Shown here: in pieces, positions 25,909-34,984 of the stretch
Numbering within the stretch: the stretch's first letter is position 1
Layout: every line of letters starts with the position of its first letter
Source of the DNA: Alphaproteobacteria bacterium
GTDB taxonomy: Bacteria > Pseudomonadota > Alphaproteobacteria > RF32 > CAG-239
Length of the DNA: 64,000 nucleotides
NCBI GenBank assembly: GCA_017626035.1
Contig: JAGAJR010000012.1
Location: 124,001-188,000, forward strand
Reading direction: 5' to 3'
Program-made: the position numbers and the translations under genes
The notes under the pieces: generated by a model
Told to the model about the DNA's origin: nothing
Seen by the model: only the letters and a program-made list of their open reading frames with translations
Database searches by the model: none

Positions 25909-27336
25909 TTAATCCTCGTCATCTTCCTCTTCGGCCTTCTGTTCTTCAACTTCCGGCTCCTGATTTTCAACATACAAATGCCATCTTTCCTGCCCGAAAG
26001 CTCCGCAGGAAGGACAAACAGAATGCCATTCGTGAGAAGTTTCTCCACAGGATTCGCAAACCCATTCGCCGTCATCAGCCATGGTTTTGACTTTTTCTCT
26101 CCACTCTTTTGCGGCATTCTTGTCATTATTGTAATATTCCTCGTGCTTAGCTATCAATTCAGCCACTTTGCGGGTACACGGATTATTAATCAAAAAGACT
26201 TCTATCTCGCCTTTGGCCTTGCCCCACAATCCTGCTTCAGAACACAACTCTGCTAAAATACGGTTATTCAAAGACGGCCTTAAACCATTCAACAAAGCGA
26301 AAGTTTCCATTTTCTGAATACGGGCCAAAACATCGTCTTTCGGATACAAATTCAAATAAGCATAAGCAATTTCATCCGTCGGATTTTTCTTCCAAGCGGT
26401 TGTCAATACTTTTGCAGCTTTACGGAATTGATTATCATTCTCAACATAATACTGTGCCATGGCCAAAGCTGCCGGAACCAAAGTATCATCAGCCTCAATT
26501 GCCTGTGAACATAATCTGAAAAAGTTAACGTCATCGCCTTTTTTGCGGGCTTCCAATGCTCTTTCATAGAAAACAATTGCTTTCAAACGTTTATGCTTTT
26601 CGACCGGAACGATTTTCTTCTTAATTCCGGCATCCAGAACCTGCATGGCACCATCCCAGTCTCCGGCTTTGGCACGAAGTTCAAAAGCACTTTCAATAAC
26701 CCAATACAAATCCTGACGAAGTTCAAAAGCCTTGTTTGCCGTAGCCAAAGCTTCGGCAAATTCTTTTTTCTGCATTTGGGCTTCAACGGCGGCTTTCATT
26801 CCCACAATTTGAATATCTTCATTCTTCATCAACTTGGCAGAAAGTTTTTCCATACTGTCAAAATCTTTTTCGCCTTTATAAATTTTCATGGTCAAAACAT
26901 CAATAATCGGATCTTTGCCAATGAGTTTTTTCAATGCTCTGATATTAGCCCGTGCTTCTTTCATATCACCGGCCGTAATGGAAGTCATTGCTCGTAAAAC
27001 ATATAACAGCGACTTATCAAAGTCCTTCCGGTCAATAATGATTTTTTCGCTGATTTTTCCGGCCAAAACATCGATAGCCTCATTTTCTTTTACACTCTCG
27101 GCATAATTGCTCTTATATGCCTCCCGAACTTGAAGACTGAGCAAGCGGCGGAAAATACGGTTAAGAAAATCAACCACGGCAACAAACAACAATACCAACA
27201 GCATTGCCTCCGGAACGGAAAATTCCAGATTATACAGCCGCCAGTCAACTGTTATCAGGCTGTTTTTATCCCCCATCCATACGGCTACGGTAAAAATTAA
27301 GCCTATAAAGATAAAAGTTGATATCTTCCTAGTCAT
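25909..27336 (-). CDS. HemY-like membrane TPR protein with C-terminal zinc ribbon
   Basis: The family (HemY_N plus TPR) is anchored in the inner membrane and named from its place in heme operons; its biochemical role is not settled. In this 475-aa protein two hydrophobic helices (about 5-22 and 42-62) are followed by TPR-like helical repeats (about 85-420) and a CxxC...CxxC ribbon (CESCG and CPSCG, about 430-448), recalling the rubredoxin-like end of LapB. The tail is acidic. It overlaps the Mic60-like gene by eight bases. hemC and hemD, usual partners, are absent. Confidence 0.85.
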   Translation of the reverse strand: MTRKISTFIFIGLIFTVAVWMGDKNSLITVDWRLYNLEFSVPEAMLLVLLFVAVVDFLNRIFRRLLSLQVREAYKSNYAESVKENEAIDVLAGKISEKIIIDRKDFDKSLLYVLRAMTSITAGDMKEARANIRALKKLIGKDPIIDVLTMKIYKGEKDFDSMEKLSAKLMKNEDIQIVGMKAAVEAQMQKKEFAEALATANKAFELRQDLYWVIESAFELRAKAGDWDGAMQVLDAGIKKKIVPVEKHKRLKAIVFYERALEARKKGDDVNFFRLCSQAIEADDTLVPAALAMAQYYVENDNQFRKAAKVLTTAWKKNPTDEIAYAYLNLYPKDDVLARIQKMETFALLNGLRPSLNNRILAELCSEAGLWGKAKGEIEVFLINNPCTRKVAELIAKHEEYYNNDKNAAKEWREKVKTMADDGEWVCESCGETSHEWHSVCPSCGAFGQERWHLYVENQEPEVEEQKAEEEDDED

Positions 27337-28387
27337 TAATAGTCTCCTTTTTAATATAATTGACTTTCATCAGGGCAAGAGAATAAGAGGAAATTTTTGT
27401 AACGGCATTATCAAATTCAACTCTAGCTCTGGCATTGGCAATCCATTTCTTTAACGAAGCATTTTCAAGCAATTCAGGATTCTCATTTTTATCAATTTCT
27501 TTCAAAGCCTTATACAAATCGCCGCCCTTAACCAAGCGGTAAACCAAATCCAATTCTTTTTCGGCTTCAAATTCCTGAGCATCCTTGTTAACTCTTTTAA
27601 CTTTGATGATTTCGTTAAATTTGTTGTTGATTCTGTCTTTCCAAGTTTGTCCCAATTCCTTTTTCTGCTCTTTTAATAAAGCCTTATAAATACTTTCAAA
27701 TTCGTTAATAATATAATTTTTAGTATGAATACCTTCTTTGGCATATTTAACAAAAACGGCTATCGGTTCTTTTAGTTTCAAATCTCCGTCGGCCAACTGC
27801 TGTAAAATTTCTGTCTCATATTCAAAATTTTGCCCGTTGTCTCCGGCCTCTTTAATCATCATCGTGGCACTGAGAACCAACGCTCCCTGATCTGTAACCT
27901 TGGCAACTTTTTCCAGTTGGTCTTCCAGCTTGTCCAGTCGTGTTACAAGACCGAGAACCGTTGCCACATCGGCTTTAGAGTCAATGACGTTAACATTGTG
28001 CTTTTCAATGGCATCCAATCTGTTTTCAAAACCGCTCAAATCAACCGGAGCTGCCGGAACGGTATTGTTTTGGACTTGGCGGATTGCATAAACCTCGTTT
28101 TGCAAACGCACAAACTGCTCGGAAAGCTCATTCAAAGAATTGTTTTCGGAAGCGGTTTCTTCTGTTGTTGTCGTATTATTGTCGGAAAGCTGAAGAGATT
28201 TTGCATAATTAATATACTTGTCCAAGACGGAAGGATTTTGCCAAATAAAATAAATCACCAATAAAACGGCAACCCAATAAATCGTTTTAAAAACGGATTT
28301 TTTTGCATTTACGGGAGGGTTTTCCGGAGATTTTTCAATAAGATTATCCTGTTCGGATTGCTTTTTAGATTCTTTAATTTTGGCCAT
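27329..28387 (-). CDS. mitofilin/Mic60-like inner-membrane protein
   Basis: Bacterial Mic60 homologs occur in Alphaproteobacteria beside heme genes and are the presumed ancestors of the mitochondrial cristae protein; they can bend membranes. In the 352-aa chain a Lys/Glu-rich start is followed by one transmembrane helix (about 37-55), a coiled coil (about 75-165) and a helical C-terminal domain (about 180-350). The start at 28387 has GAGGA seven to eight bases upstream; the longer frame to 28483 adds a hydrophobic tail with no ribosome site. Divergent from tsaD with a 96-base gap. Confidence 0.82.
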   Translation of the reverse strand: MAKIKESKKQSEQDNLIEKSPENPPVNAKKSVFKTIYWVAVLLVIYFIWQNPSVLDKYINYAKSLQLSDNNTTTTEETASENNSLNELSEQFVRLQNEVYAIRQVQNNTVPAAPVDLSGFENRLDAIEKHNVNVIDSKADVATVLGLVTRLDKLEDQLEKVAKVTDQGALVLSATMMIKEAGDNGQNFEYETEILQQLADGDLKLKEPIAVFVKYAKEGIHTKNYIINEFESIYKALLKEQKKELGQTWKDRINNKFNEIIKVKRVNKDAQEFEAEKELDLVYRLVKGGDLYKALKEIDKNENPELLENASLKKWIANARARVEFDNAVTKISSYSLALMKVNYIKKETIND

Positions 28388-28483
28388 TTTAAAATCCTCT
28401 ACATAATTCTTGAAAGACAAATTCTTGTGATGTATCTTAATAAAAAAATTGAAGAATAGCAATATAATTAGTGGAATATTCAA

Positions 28484-29560
28484 ATGATTGTTTTAGGGAT
28501 AGAAAGCAGCTGCGACGAGACCGCGGCCGCCATAGTCAACGATAAAAGGGAAATTCTCGGGGAAAGCCTGCTTTCTCAGGAAGAACACAAAGCATTTGGA
28601 GGGGTAGTCCCGGAAATTGCCGCCCGTTCACACCTCGAACACATTGACGAAATCATAGAAAGCTGTGTTAAAAAAGCCGGTATAGAACTAAAAGATATAG
28701 ACGCTGTCGCCGCCTCTTCCGGACCGGGGTTAATCGGCGGAGTTGTCATCGGCGTAATGGCGGCAAAAGCCATCGCTCTGGCCCTGAACAAACCTTTTGT
28801 CGCCGTCAACCATTTGGAAGGACACGCTCTTGCCGCTCGCTTAACCAGCGATGTCGAATATCCTTACTTATTATTGCTCGTTTCCGGCGGACACTGCCAA
28901 ATTCTTGTTGTTAAAAATGTCGGAGAATACGAACGTCTCGGCACAACAATTGACGATGCAGCCGGAGAAGCCTTTGACAAAGTGGCAAAAATGCTCAACT
29001 TAGGTTACCCGGGCGGCCCGATGATTGAAAAAATGGCCGCTGTCGGCAATCCCGACCGTTTTGTTTTGCCTCGTCCGTTATACGGAACCAAAGATTGTAA
29101 CCTTTCTTTCTCCGGATTAAAAACCGCTGTCCGTAAAATCATTGAATCTTATTCTCCGGACGGAAACATTGAACACGCCATTATGCGAAAAAGAGAAGCC
29201 GCTGATATTTGTGCCTCTTTCCAGGTTGCAGCAACCGATTGTCTTGTCCGCAAACTTGAAAAAGCCATAAAATATTTCAAAGAAAACTATCCGGAAGGTA
29301 AAGATTTGGTCGTTTCCGGCGGTGTTGCCGCCAATACTTTCCTTAGAGAAAGACTCAAAAATCTGGCTCAAAAACACAAACTTGAATTTTCGGCACCTCC
29401 TGTTCGTTTTTGCACGGACAATGGCGTTATGATTGCTTGGGCCGGATTGGAAAGATTCTCCAAAGGCCTGACAAACGACTTGGATTTCAAACCGCGGCCG
29501 CGTTGGCCTCTGGATGAAAATGCACCCAAAGCCGCCGGTGCCGGAGGAGTAAAAGCCTGA
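28484..29560 (+). CDS. tsaD: tRNA N6-threonylcarbamoyladenosine transferase subunit TsaD
   Basis: With TsaB/TsaE it puts threonylcarbamoyl on A37 of tRNAs reading ANN codons. The 358-aa ASKHA protein begins VLGIESSCDETAAA and has the metal-binding histidines in VNHLEGHALAA, the LLLVSGGHCQ phosphate motif and the DDAAGEAFDKVAKML segment. TsaE is encoded at 51.8 kb in this window; TsaB is not. It overlaps nth (TGATG). Confidence 0.97.
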   Translation: MIVLGIESSCDETAAAIVNDKREILGESLLSQEEHKAFGGVVPEIAARSHLEHIDEIIESCVKKAGIELKDIDAVAASSGPGLIGGVVIGVMAAKAIALALNKPFVAVNHLEGHALAARLTSDVEYPYLLLLVSGGHCQILVVKNVGEYERLGTTIDDAAGEAFDKVAKMLNLGYPGGPMIEKMAAVGNPDRFVLPRPLYGTKDCNLSFSGLKTAVRKIIESYSPDGNIEHAIMRKREAADICASFQVAATDCLVRKLEKAIKYFKENYPEGKDLVVSGGVAANTFLRERLKNLAQKHKLEFSAPPVRFCTDNGVMIAWAGLERFSKGLTNDLDFKPRPRWPLDENAPKAAGAGGVKA

Positions 29561-30201
29561 TGAGAAAACAATCCGAAATTCTCGAAATAATGAAAATTTT
29601 TGAGAGCAGAGATCCCAATCCCCGCTGCGAGTTAAACTATTCCAACGCTTACACGCTTCTGGTTGCCGTAGTCCTCTCCGCCCAAAGTACCGACAAAGGC
29701 GTTAATAAAGCAACGGAAGAACTATTTAAAATAGCCGACACACCGCAAAAAATGCTCGATTTAGGAATAGAAAAACTCAAAAATTATATCAAAACCATCG
29801 GCCTTTACAATAATAAGGCTAAAAACATCATCGCCTTAAGTGAAGATTTGGTAAAAAAACACAATGGCGAAGTTCCTCACCAAAGAGAAGCTTTAGAAAG
29901 CTTGGCCGGTGTCGGACGCAAAACCGCCAATGTTGTTTTAAACGTTTGGTTTAATGAACCGACCCTCGCCGTAGATACCCATGTAACCAGAATTTCCCAC
30001 CGTTTGGATTTCAGCCAAGGAAAAACGCCTTTGGAAATAGAAAAAGACTTGGTAAAAAACCTCCCTGACAAATATATAAAAAACGCCAACCACTGGCTGG
30101 TTCTCTTCGGAAGATATATTTGCAAGGCTCAAAAACCTGATTGTTCATCCTGTCCGGTTTTTGAATATTGCAAATCAAAAGATAAAATAAAAAACTATTA
30201 A
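29560..30201 (+). CDS. nth: endonuclease III
   Basis: A bifunctional DNA glycosylase/AP lyase for oxidised pyrimidines. In the 213-aa protein the helix-hairpin-helix ESLAGVGRKTANVVLN includes the catalytic Lys, the catalytic Asp is in LAVDTHVTR, and a 4Fe-4S cluster is ligated by the C-terminal cysteines in CKAQKPDCSSCPVFEYC (C-x6-C-x2-C-x5-C). It is translationally coupled to tsaD and ends at a bidirectional terminator. Confidence 0.96.
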   Translation: MRKQSEILEIMKIFESRDPNPRCELNYSNAYTLLVAVVLSAQSTDKGVNKATEELFKIADTPQKMLDLGIEKLKNYIKTIGLYNNKAKNIIALSEDLVKKHNGEVPHQREALESLAGVGRKTANVVLNVWFNEPTLAVDTHVTRISHRLDFSQGKTPLEIEKDLVKNLPDKYIKNANHWLVLFGRYICKAQKPDCSSCPVFEYCKSKDKIKNY

Positions 30202-30230
30202 AAAAGCCCTCAAAATGAGGGCTTTTTTTT
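30201..30230. terminator. bidirectional terminator between nth and secB
   Basis: AAAAAGCCCTC (30201-30211) pairs perfectly with GAGGGCTTTTT (30217-30227) around AAAAT. T tracts occur on both strands, so it can serve the two convergent genes. Confidence 0.88.
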
Positions 30231-30697
30231 TAATCTTTAGGCTGATTGTCCTGAGCGTTTTTTCTGGCCTGATACATAGCCACAAAATCAATCGGATTCA
30301 ACATAAACGGCGGCAATCCCCCTTCAACCAGATTATTGGTAATAATACTGCGGGCAAACGGAAAAATCATCCGCGGAATTTCCACCAAAAGAACAGGTTC
30401 TACATGCTCTTGCGGAACATTCAATGAAACGACGGCGGCATAAACCAATTCCAAAATAAACAATTTTTTTTCATTAACATCACCGTCCATTTTAATACTT
30501 AAAGACACATTAAAAAAGTTGTCATGCAAATGTTCGGCTTTAACGTCAACATTAATATCCATTTTCGGTGCAGAGTTAATCTCACGGAAAATTTCCGGGG
30601 CAAAAGGAATTTCCAAAGATAAATCTTTAACATATTGGGTATTGATTACAATTGCCGGAACATTGGCATTTTCCTGATTATTATTCTCTTCACTCAT
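30230..30697 (-). CDS. secB: protein-export chaperone SecB
   Basis: A homotetrameric cytoplasmic chaperone that keeps preproteins unfolded and delivers them to SecA. The 155-aa length and conserved stretches are typical: INTQYVKDLSLEIPFAPEIF at the substrate groove, LFILELVYAAVV, and FPFARSIITNNLVEGGLPPF near the C-terminus. TAGGAG precedes the ATG. In Alphaproteobacteria it is often next to dnaQ and the Tim44-like gene, as here. Confidence 0.96.
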   Translation of the reverse strand: MSEENNNQENANVPAIVINTQYVKDLSLEIPFAPEIFREINSAPKMDINVDVKAEHLHDNFFNVSLSIKMDGDVNEKKLFILELVYAAVVSLNVPQEHVEPVLLVEIPRMIFPFARSIITNNLVEGGLPPFMLNPIDFVAMYQARKNAQDNQPKD

Positions 30698-30749
30698 AAA
30701 AAATCTCCTAATTTAGAAAAAGTTACCTTAAGTGATACAACATTAAATT

Positions 30750-30778
30750 TTGCACGTCAAATATTTACTGTTGATAAT
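30750..30778 (+). promoter_or_regulatory. putative promoter of the Tim44-like/mltA/smr operon
   Basis: TTGCAC (30750-30755), a 17-base spacer and GATAAT (30773-30778) make a good sigma70-type match. It lies about 55 bases upstream of the Tim44-like start in the secB divergent gap. Confidence 0.5.
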
Positions 30779-30839
30779 AGACTGATTTACAGCTATATAT
30801 TAATAAAAAAGCAAATTGAAAGTTATTGAAGAGGAAAAA

Positions 30840-31496
30840 ATGGCTCAGTATTTTGATATTATAATTCTTTTGGTTGTTGTTATTCTTGTTTTTCAAAGAC
30901 TTAAAAGCGTTCTTGGTTCAAAACCGGATGAATATACACAAAATCAGATTACTGATGAAAACGCCGCCAAAATTTTTGATATGATTATTCAGGAAGCTGA
31001 AAAAAATGCGGTTGAACAAACAAAAGAAAATACTGTTGAAAATCAAGAAGAATTAAATTCAACGGATAAAGTTCTGTCCCTCATTCCCGGCTTTAACAAA
31101 GAGAAATTTCTTAACGGTGCCCAAAGGGCTTTTGAAATCATCGTAACTTCTTTTTCCAAAGGAGACACTCAAACGCTTGAAATGCTCGTCAGCAAAACTT
31201 TGATTAAAAAATTTCAGGAAATAATAGAAAAACGCAAAGCGGAAGGCATTGTCTCCGAAACAGATTTTATCGGATTTGAAAATACCGAAATCACGGATGC
31301 AAAAATTTCTAAAAACGATATCGCAAAAATCACCGTTAAATTCGTTTCCGAACAGGTTAATATCTTAAAAAACAGCAAAGACGAAGTCATTGAAGGCGAT
31401 GAAAATTTTATTCAAAATATCACCGACGTTTGGACTTTTGAACGCAGCTTAACTTCAACAAACCCTAACTGGCTATTGGTATCAACTAAAAAATAA
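30840..31496 (+). CDS. Tim44-like domain membrane-anchored protein
   Basis: A 218-aa protein with a single N-terminal transmembrane helix (about 4-22), an acidic linker (about 30-75) and a Tim44-like domain (about 80-218; FLNGAQRAFEIIVTSFSKGD, then TLEMLVSKTLIKKFQEII). Mitochondrial Tim44 tethers Hsp70 to the import channel; the bacterial relatives are membrane proteins of uncertain function. GAGG at 30831-30834 supports ATG 30840. It overlaps mltA (TAATG). Confidence 0.88.
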   Translation: MAQYFDIIILLVVVILVFQRLKSVLGSKPDEYTQNQITDENAAKIFDMIIQEAEKNAVEQTKENTVENQEELNSTDKVLSLIPGFNKEKFLNGAQRAFEIIVTSFSKGDTQTLEMLVSKTLIKKFQEIIEKRKAEGIVSETDFIGFENTEITDAKISKNDIAKITVKFVSEQVNILKNSKDEVIEGDENFIQNITDVWTFERSLTSTNPNWLLVSTKK

Positions 31497-32689
31497 TGAA
31501 AAAAATCGTCTGCACACTTCTTTTCTCGGCACTTCTTTTTTCTTGCGAAAAAAAAGAACAGGAACAACCGCAAATTCCTGAAACGCCGTTACCGCAACAA
31601 GAAACCCCAAAAGAATTGGAATTAAAACAAGTCAGTTTTAATGATTTACAAAATTGGAACAACGATAATTTTCAAGAAATAGTCAAAGCTTTCAAAGCTT
31701 CTTGTGCCCGCATAAAGAATGAAAAGAACCGGTTTTTATCCAATTCACTAATACAAATACCGACAATAAATTACCAAAAAACTTGTAATTTGTTTGAAAA
31801 AGAAAATCCTCAAAAAAACGCTGAAATAAAAGGCTTTTTTGAAAAAAACTTTACACCTTACGCTATTTATCAAAATGGAGATAATAAAGGAAAATTCACA
31901 TCATATTATGAATCTGCTCTAAACGCTTCTTATACTCAAAACAGTGTTTACAAATATCCTGTTTACGGAAAACCTGCAGATTTAATTGAAATTAATTTAA
32001 AAGATTTTGATAACGAACTTCCGGCTAAGCGTTTGGTCGGCAGAATACAAAATAACAAATTAATTCCTTATTATACCCGCAAAGAAATAGAAAATACAAA
32101 AATAAAAGCACCTGTCCTTCTCTGGGCTGACAGCCATATAGACATTTACGTTATGCAAATTCAGGGATCGGCTGTCGCTTATATGCCTGACGGTTCTCGT
32201 GTTCGCATAGGCTATGCCGACAATAACGGACACCCTTTCCGCGGCATTGGCAGTATTCTTCTTGAAAAAGGACTGATAAAACCGGGCGAAGCTTCCATGG
32301 GTAAAATAAAACAATGGCTGGCTAAAAATGATAAGTTAGCTAAAGAAAATATGGCCGAAAACAAACGCTATGTTTTTCACAGACTGGTTGAAGCTGACGG
32401 ACCGATAGGAGCACAGGGTGTTCCCCTCACCGCCGGAAGAAGTCTGGCCGTGGACAAGAAATTTATTCCTCTGGGAGCATTGCTTTGGTTGGAAACAACA
32501 GGTCCCGACCAAGAAAAAATTGAAAAAATGGTCATTGCCCAAGATATCGGCGGAGCAATAAAAGGAGCTGTCAGAGGCGATTATTTCTGGGGTTCCGGAA
32601 AAGATGACATTCTTGAAAAAGCCGGAAAAATGAACTCTTCCGGACAATATTTTATTTTAATTCCCAATAATTCGGAGAATAACCGATAA
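31496..32689 (+). CDS. mltA: membrane-bound lytic murein transglycosylase A
   Basis: Cleaves peptidoglycan glycan strands to 1,6-anhydro products. The 397-aa protein has a lipoprotein signal (ALLFSC, Cys about 17), the MltA domain (about 125-270; GSAVAYMPDGSRVRIGYADN) and a C-terminal 3D/barwin-like domain (about 300-390) with the aspartates of AQDIGGAIKGAVRGDYFWG. Start and stop overlap those of both neighbours, so translation is coupled throughout this four-gene unit. Confidence 0.94.
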   Translation: MKKIVCTLLFSALLFSCEKKEQEQPQIPETPLPQQETPKELELKQVSFNDLQNWNNDNFQEIVKAFKASCARIKNEKNRFLSNSLIQIPTINYQKTCNLFEKENPQKNAEIKGFFEKNFTPYAIYQNGDNKGKFTSYYESALNASYTQNSVYKYPVYGKPADLIEINLKDFDNELPAKRLVGRIQNNKLIPYYTRKEIENTKIKAPVLLWADSHIDIYVMQIQGSAVAYMPDGSRVRIGYADNNGHPFRGIGSILLEKGLIKPGEASMGKIKQWLAKNDKLAKENMAENKRYVFHRLVEADGPIGAQGVPLTAGRSLAVDKKFIPLGALLWLETTGPDQEKIEKMVIAQDIGGAIKGAVRGDYFWGSGKDDILEKAGKMNSSGQYFILIPNNSENNR

Positions 32690-33195
32690 TGACTGAACTC
32701 AAAAAGCCCAGTAAAGCAGACAAATTAATATACAAAGCCCTGAAAAAAGCCGTAGAACTGGATAAACTCCGTATCTATCTGGATTACGGAAAAATTAACA
32801 GGCCCTTATCTCCCGTATATGACCCGTGGGAATGCCTGCTGCCGATATTGGTTCCGGTAATGATAGGTCTGGCTCTCATCCTTTCCGTCGGTGTTTTTTT
32901 CGGCTTGGCTTTTATTGTTGCCATGATTCTCGTTTACAGCACCTATTTCAAAAAGAAAGTATACAGACACCTTATAGAAAGAACAAAAAATTATCTGACA
33001 AGAGATTATTCCAACTGCGAAAAATTATGGAATTTCGGCGGCATTGTTCTTGTTAACGCTGAAAATAAAAAATTGGGCTGCGTTTCTCCGGAAGGAGACT
33101 GGAAAGAATTTGTCGTTCGTAATTTTTCCGAGTATATGACTGACAAAGAAGAAACGGAAAACAAAGAAAATGAAACCATCAAAACCTCAGTTTAA
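32689..33195 (+). CDS. small integral membrane protein of unknown function
   Basis: Not recognised. 168 aa; residues about 47-90 are a strongly hydrophobic stretch that can form two close helices (LLPILVPVMIGLALILSVGV and FFGLAFIVAMILVYSTYF). The N-terminus is a basic helix and the C-terminal half is soluble, ending in an acidic tail. It starts in the mltA stop (TAATG) and overlaps smr by 26 bases, so it belongs to the same operon. It may be a lineage-specific insertion between mltA and smr, which are usually adjacent. Confidence 0.8.
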   Translation: MTELKKPSKADKLIYKALKKAVELDKLRIYLDYGKINRPLSPVYDPWECLLPILVPVMIGLALILSVGVFFGLAFIVAMILVYSTYFKKKVYRHLIERTKNYLTRDYSNCEKLWNFGGIVLVNAENKKLGCVSPEGDWKEFVVRNFSEYMTDKEETENKENETIKTSV

Positions 33196-33712
33196 CCCGA
33201 CAGAAGATGACGCCTGGAAAGAATTAACCAAAGGAATAAAAAAAATATCCCAACCGGAGCCACCGTCATCCAAACCATTGATAATAAAAGAAATAAAACC
33301 TCATATAAATATGTCTGACGTTTACAAAGGAAACGCCCTGGATACCTTGGAACTCAACGTAACAGACAATATAGACAACAACACGGCCAAAAGATTCAAA
33401 AGGGAAGAATTTCCCGTTGAAGCAACTTTAGATTTGCACGGCTGCACGGAAGACCAAGCTTATAATAAAGTTTTTGATTTTGTAAAAACGTCATATATCA
33501 GACAAAAACGCTGCATATTGATTATCACGGGAAAAGGGTTGCAAAAAAAGGACGATGAAGACTTTTTTGCCACAAAAGGCATCTTAAAAGAAAGAGTGCC
33601 TTTATGGTTAAATACACCGGAACTCAGGCCTTTAATTCTTTCTTTTCGCCACCCATCCGCAAAAAACGGCGGCGAAGGAGCCTTATATATTTTATTAAGA
33701 AGAAAAAGATAA
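33170..33712 (+). CDS. Smr-domain protein
   Basis: A 180-aa protein with an unstructured basic N-terminus and a C-terminal Smr domain (about 80-180). The hallmark LDLHG is in EATLDLHGCTEDQAY and the second motif in LIITGKG, with the PLILSFRHPSAKNGGEGALY ending. Smr domains are nucleases or nicking enzymes linked to ribosome rescue or DNA repair; the exact role of the alphaproteobacterial form is unclear. It shares no spacer with convergent dnaQ: their stop codons abut. Confidence 0.9.
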   Translation: MKPSKPQFNPTEDDAWKELTKGIKKISQPEPPSSKPLIIKEIKPHINMSDVYKGNALDTLELNVTDNIDNNTAKRFKREEFPVEATLDLHGCTEDQAYNKVFDFVKTSYIRQKRCILIITGKGLQKKDDEDFFATKGILKERVPLWLNTPELRPLILSFRHPSAKNGGEGALYILLRRKR

Positions 33713-34402
33713 TTATTTCAACCAAATAGCTTCTTTTATTTTGCCTGACAAAAATGCTTCATGAGCCTTAAGTTCTTCCTCATCAATCGGAAAATCCCTG
33801 GCTTCTCGGAAAGCCTTTTCCATTTTTCCTTCAAAAAATTCGGTTTTGGAAGTTGTTTTTTTCTCTCCGCCCAGCATGGTCGGTTCAACACCACCCAAAA
33901 GTTCAAGATATACTTTTGCCAAAAGTTCAGCATCAAGCAAAGCTCCGTGCAATGTTCGCTCGGTATTATCAATATTAAAACGCTTACACAAAGCATCCAA
34001 ATTTACTCTGGAACCCGGAAACAAATTTCGGGCAATTTCCAAAGTATCGACAACTCTGTCCCAGGAAAACTGCGGACGATTAATTTGCTTTAGTTCATAA
34101 TTAAGAAAGTTAATATCGAATGAAGCGTTATGAGCAACCAAAACAGCATCTTCACCGACAAACTCCAACCATTCGTCGGCCACTTCCGAAAATATAGGAT
34201 AATCCTTCAAAAAATCATAAGACAATCCGTGAACTTTAAAAGCCTCTTCAGGAACTTCTTTTTGAGGATTAATATATTGATGATATGTTTTTCCGGTAGG
34301 AATATGGTTAATCAGTTCAACAGCACCTATTTCAACCAGCTTTTCCCCTTCTTCGGCTTTAAAACCGGTTGTTTCCGTATCAAAAACAATCTCTCTGACC
34401 AT
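33713..34402 (-). CDS. dnaQ: DNA polymerase III epsilon (proofreading) subunit
   Basis: A 3'-5' exonuclease of the replicative polymerase. Exo I is FDTETTGF (residues 7-14), Exo II HNASFDINFLN (about 114-124) and Exo III HGALLDAELL (about 161-170), all with intact acidic and histidine residues. The 229-aa length is normal and the C-terminus should hold the alpha-binding segment. It lies four bases after coaE on the same strand. Confidence 0.96.
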   Translation of the reverse strand: MVREIVFDTETTGFKAEEGEKLVEIGAVELINHIPTGKTYHQYINPQKEVPEEAFKVHGLSYDFLKDYPIFSEVADEWLEFVGEDAVLVAHNASFDINFLNYELKQINRPQFSWDRVVDTLEIARNLFPGSRVNLDALCKRFNIDNTERTLHGALLDAELLAKVYLELLGGVEPTMLGGEKKTTSKTEFFEGKMEKAFREARDFPIDEEELKAHEAFLSGKIKEAIWLK

Positions 34403-34405
34403 TCC

Positions 34406-34984
34406 TTATTCCAATCCGTCCATCAAACAAGCCAATTCAACCAACAAAAGATTTTTAGGTTTGTCCGTATTAATAACAACATCCGCCAAAAGGATTTTAT
34501 CTGAATTTTTCATTTGAACATTATTAATCTTGTCAAAATCTTCCGCGGAAATATGATCTCTGTTCATAACTCTTTGCTTCTGAATTTCATAATCGACATC
34601 GGCAACAATCACACAGTCGCAATATTTATTCCACCCCATTTCGTAAAGCAAAGCGGCGTCGATAAAATATAAATCATTGTAATAATGATTTTTTCTGACT
34701 AACTGTTTCAACGTCTGCTTCAAAAAAGGATGAATTAGGGCTTCCAGTTTTTTAAGCTGCTCATTATGTGTAAAAACAATATTGCGAAGAGCTCTTTTAT
34801 CAACTTTTCCGTCTTTGACAACTTGAGGAAAGTTCTTTTCTATAACGGCAATAAAATCTTTTTTATAATATAAACGCCTTACCCAGCCATCCACGTCATA
34901 AACGCTATATCCCAGTTTTTTAACCAATCCGGCCAATGTTGTTTTTCCGCAGCCGATAGATCCGGTAATACCGATGATTTTCAT
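34406..34984 (-). CDS. coaE: dephospho-CoA kinase
   Basis: Last step of coenzyme A synthesis: phosphorylates the ribose 3'-OH of dephospho-CoA. A 192-aa P-loop kinase with Walker A GSIGCGKTT (about 8-16), the DVDGWVRRL substrate motif, and the lid with QRVMNRDHI. It forms the coaE-dnaQ pair common in Alphaproteobacteria, and its start borders the putative origin region. Confidence 0.95.
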   Translation of the reverse strand: MKIIGITGSIGCGKTTLAGLVKKLGYSVYDVDGWVRRLYYKKDFIAVIEKNFPQVVKDGKVDKRALRNIVFTHNEQLKKLEALIHPFLKQTLKQLVRKNHYYNDLYFIDAALLYEMGWNKYCDCVIVADVDYEIQKQRVMNRDHISAEDFDKINNVQMKNSDKILLADVVINTDKPKNLLLVELACLMDGLE

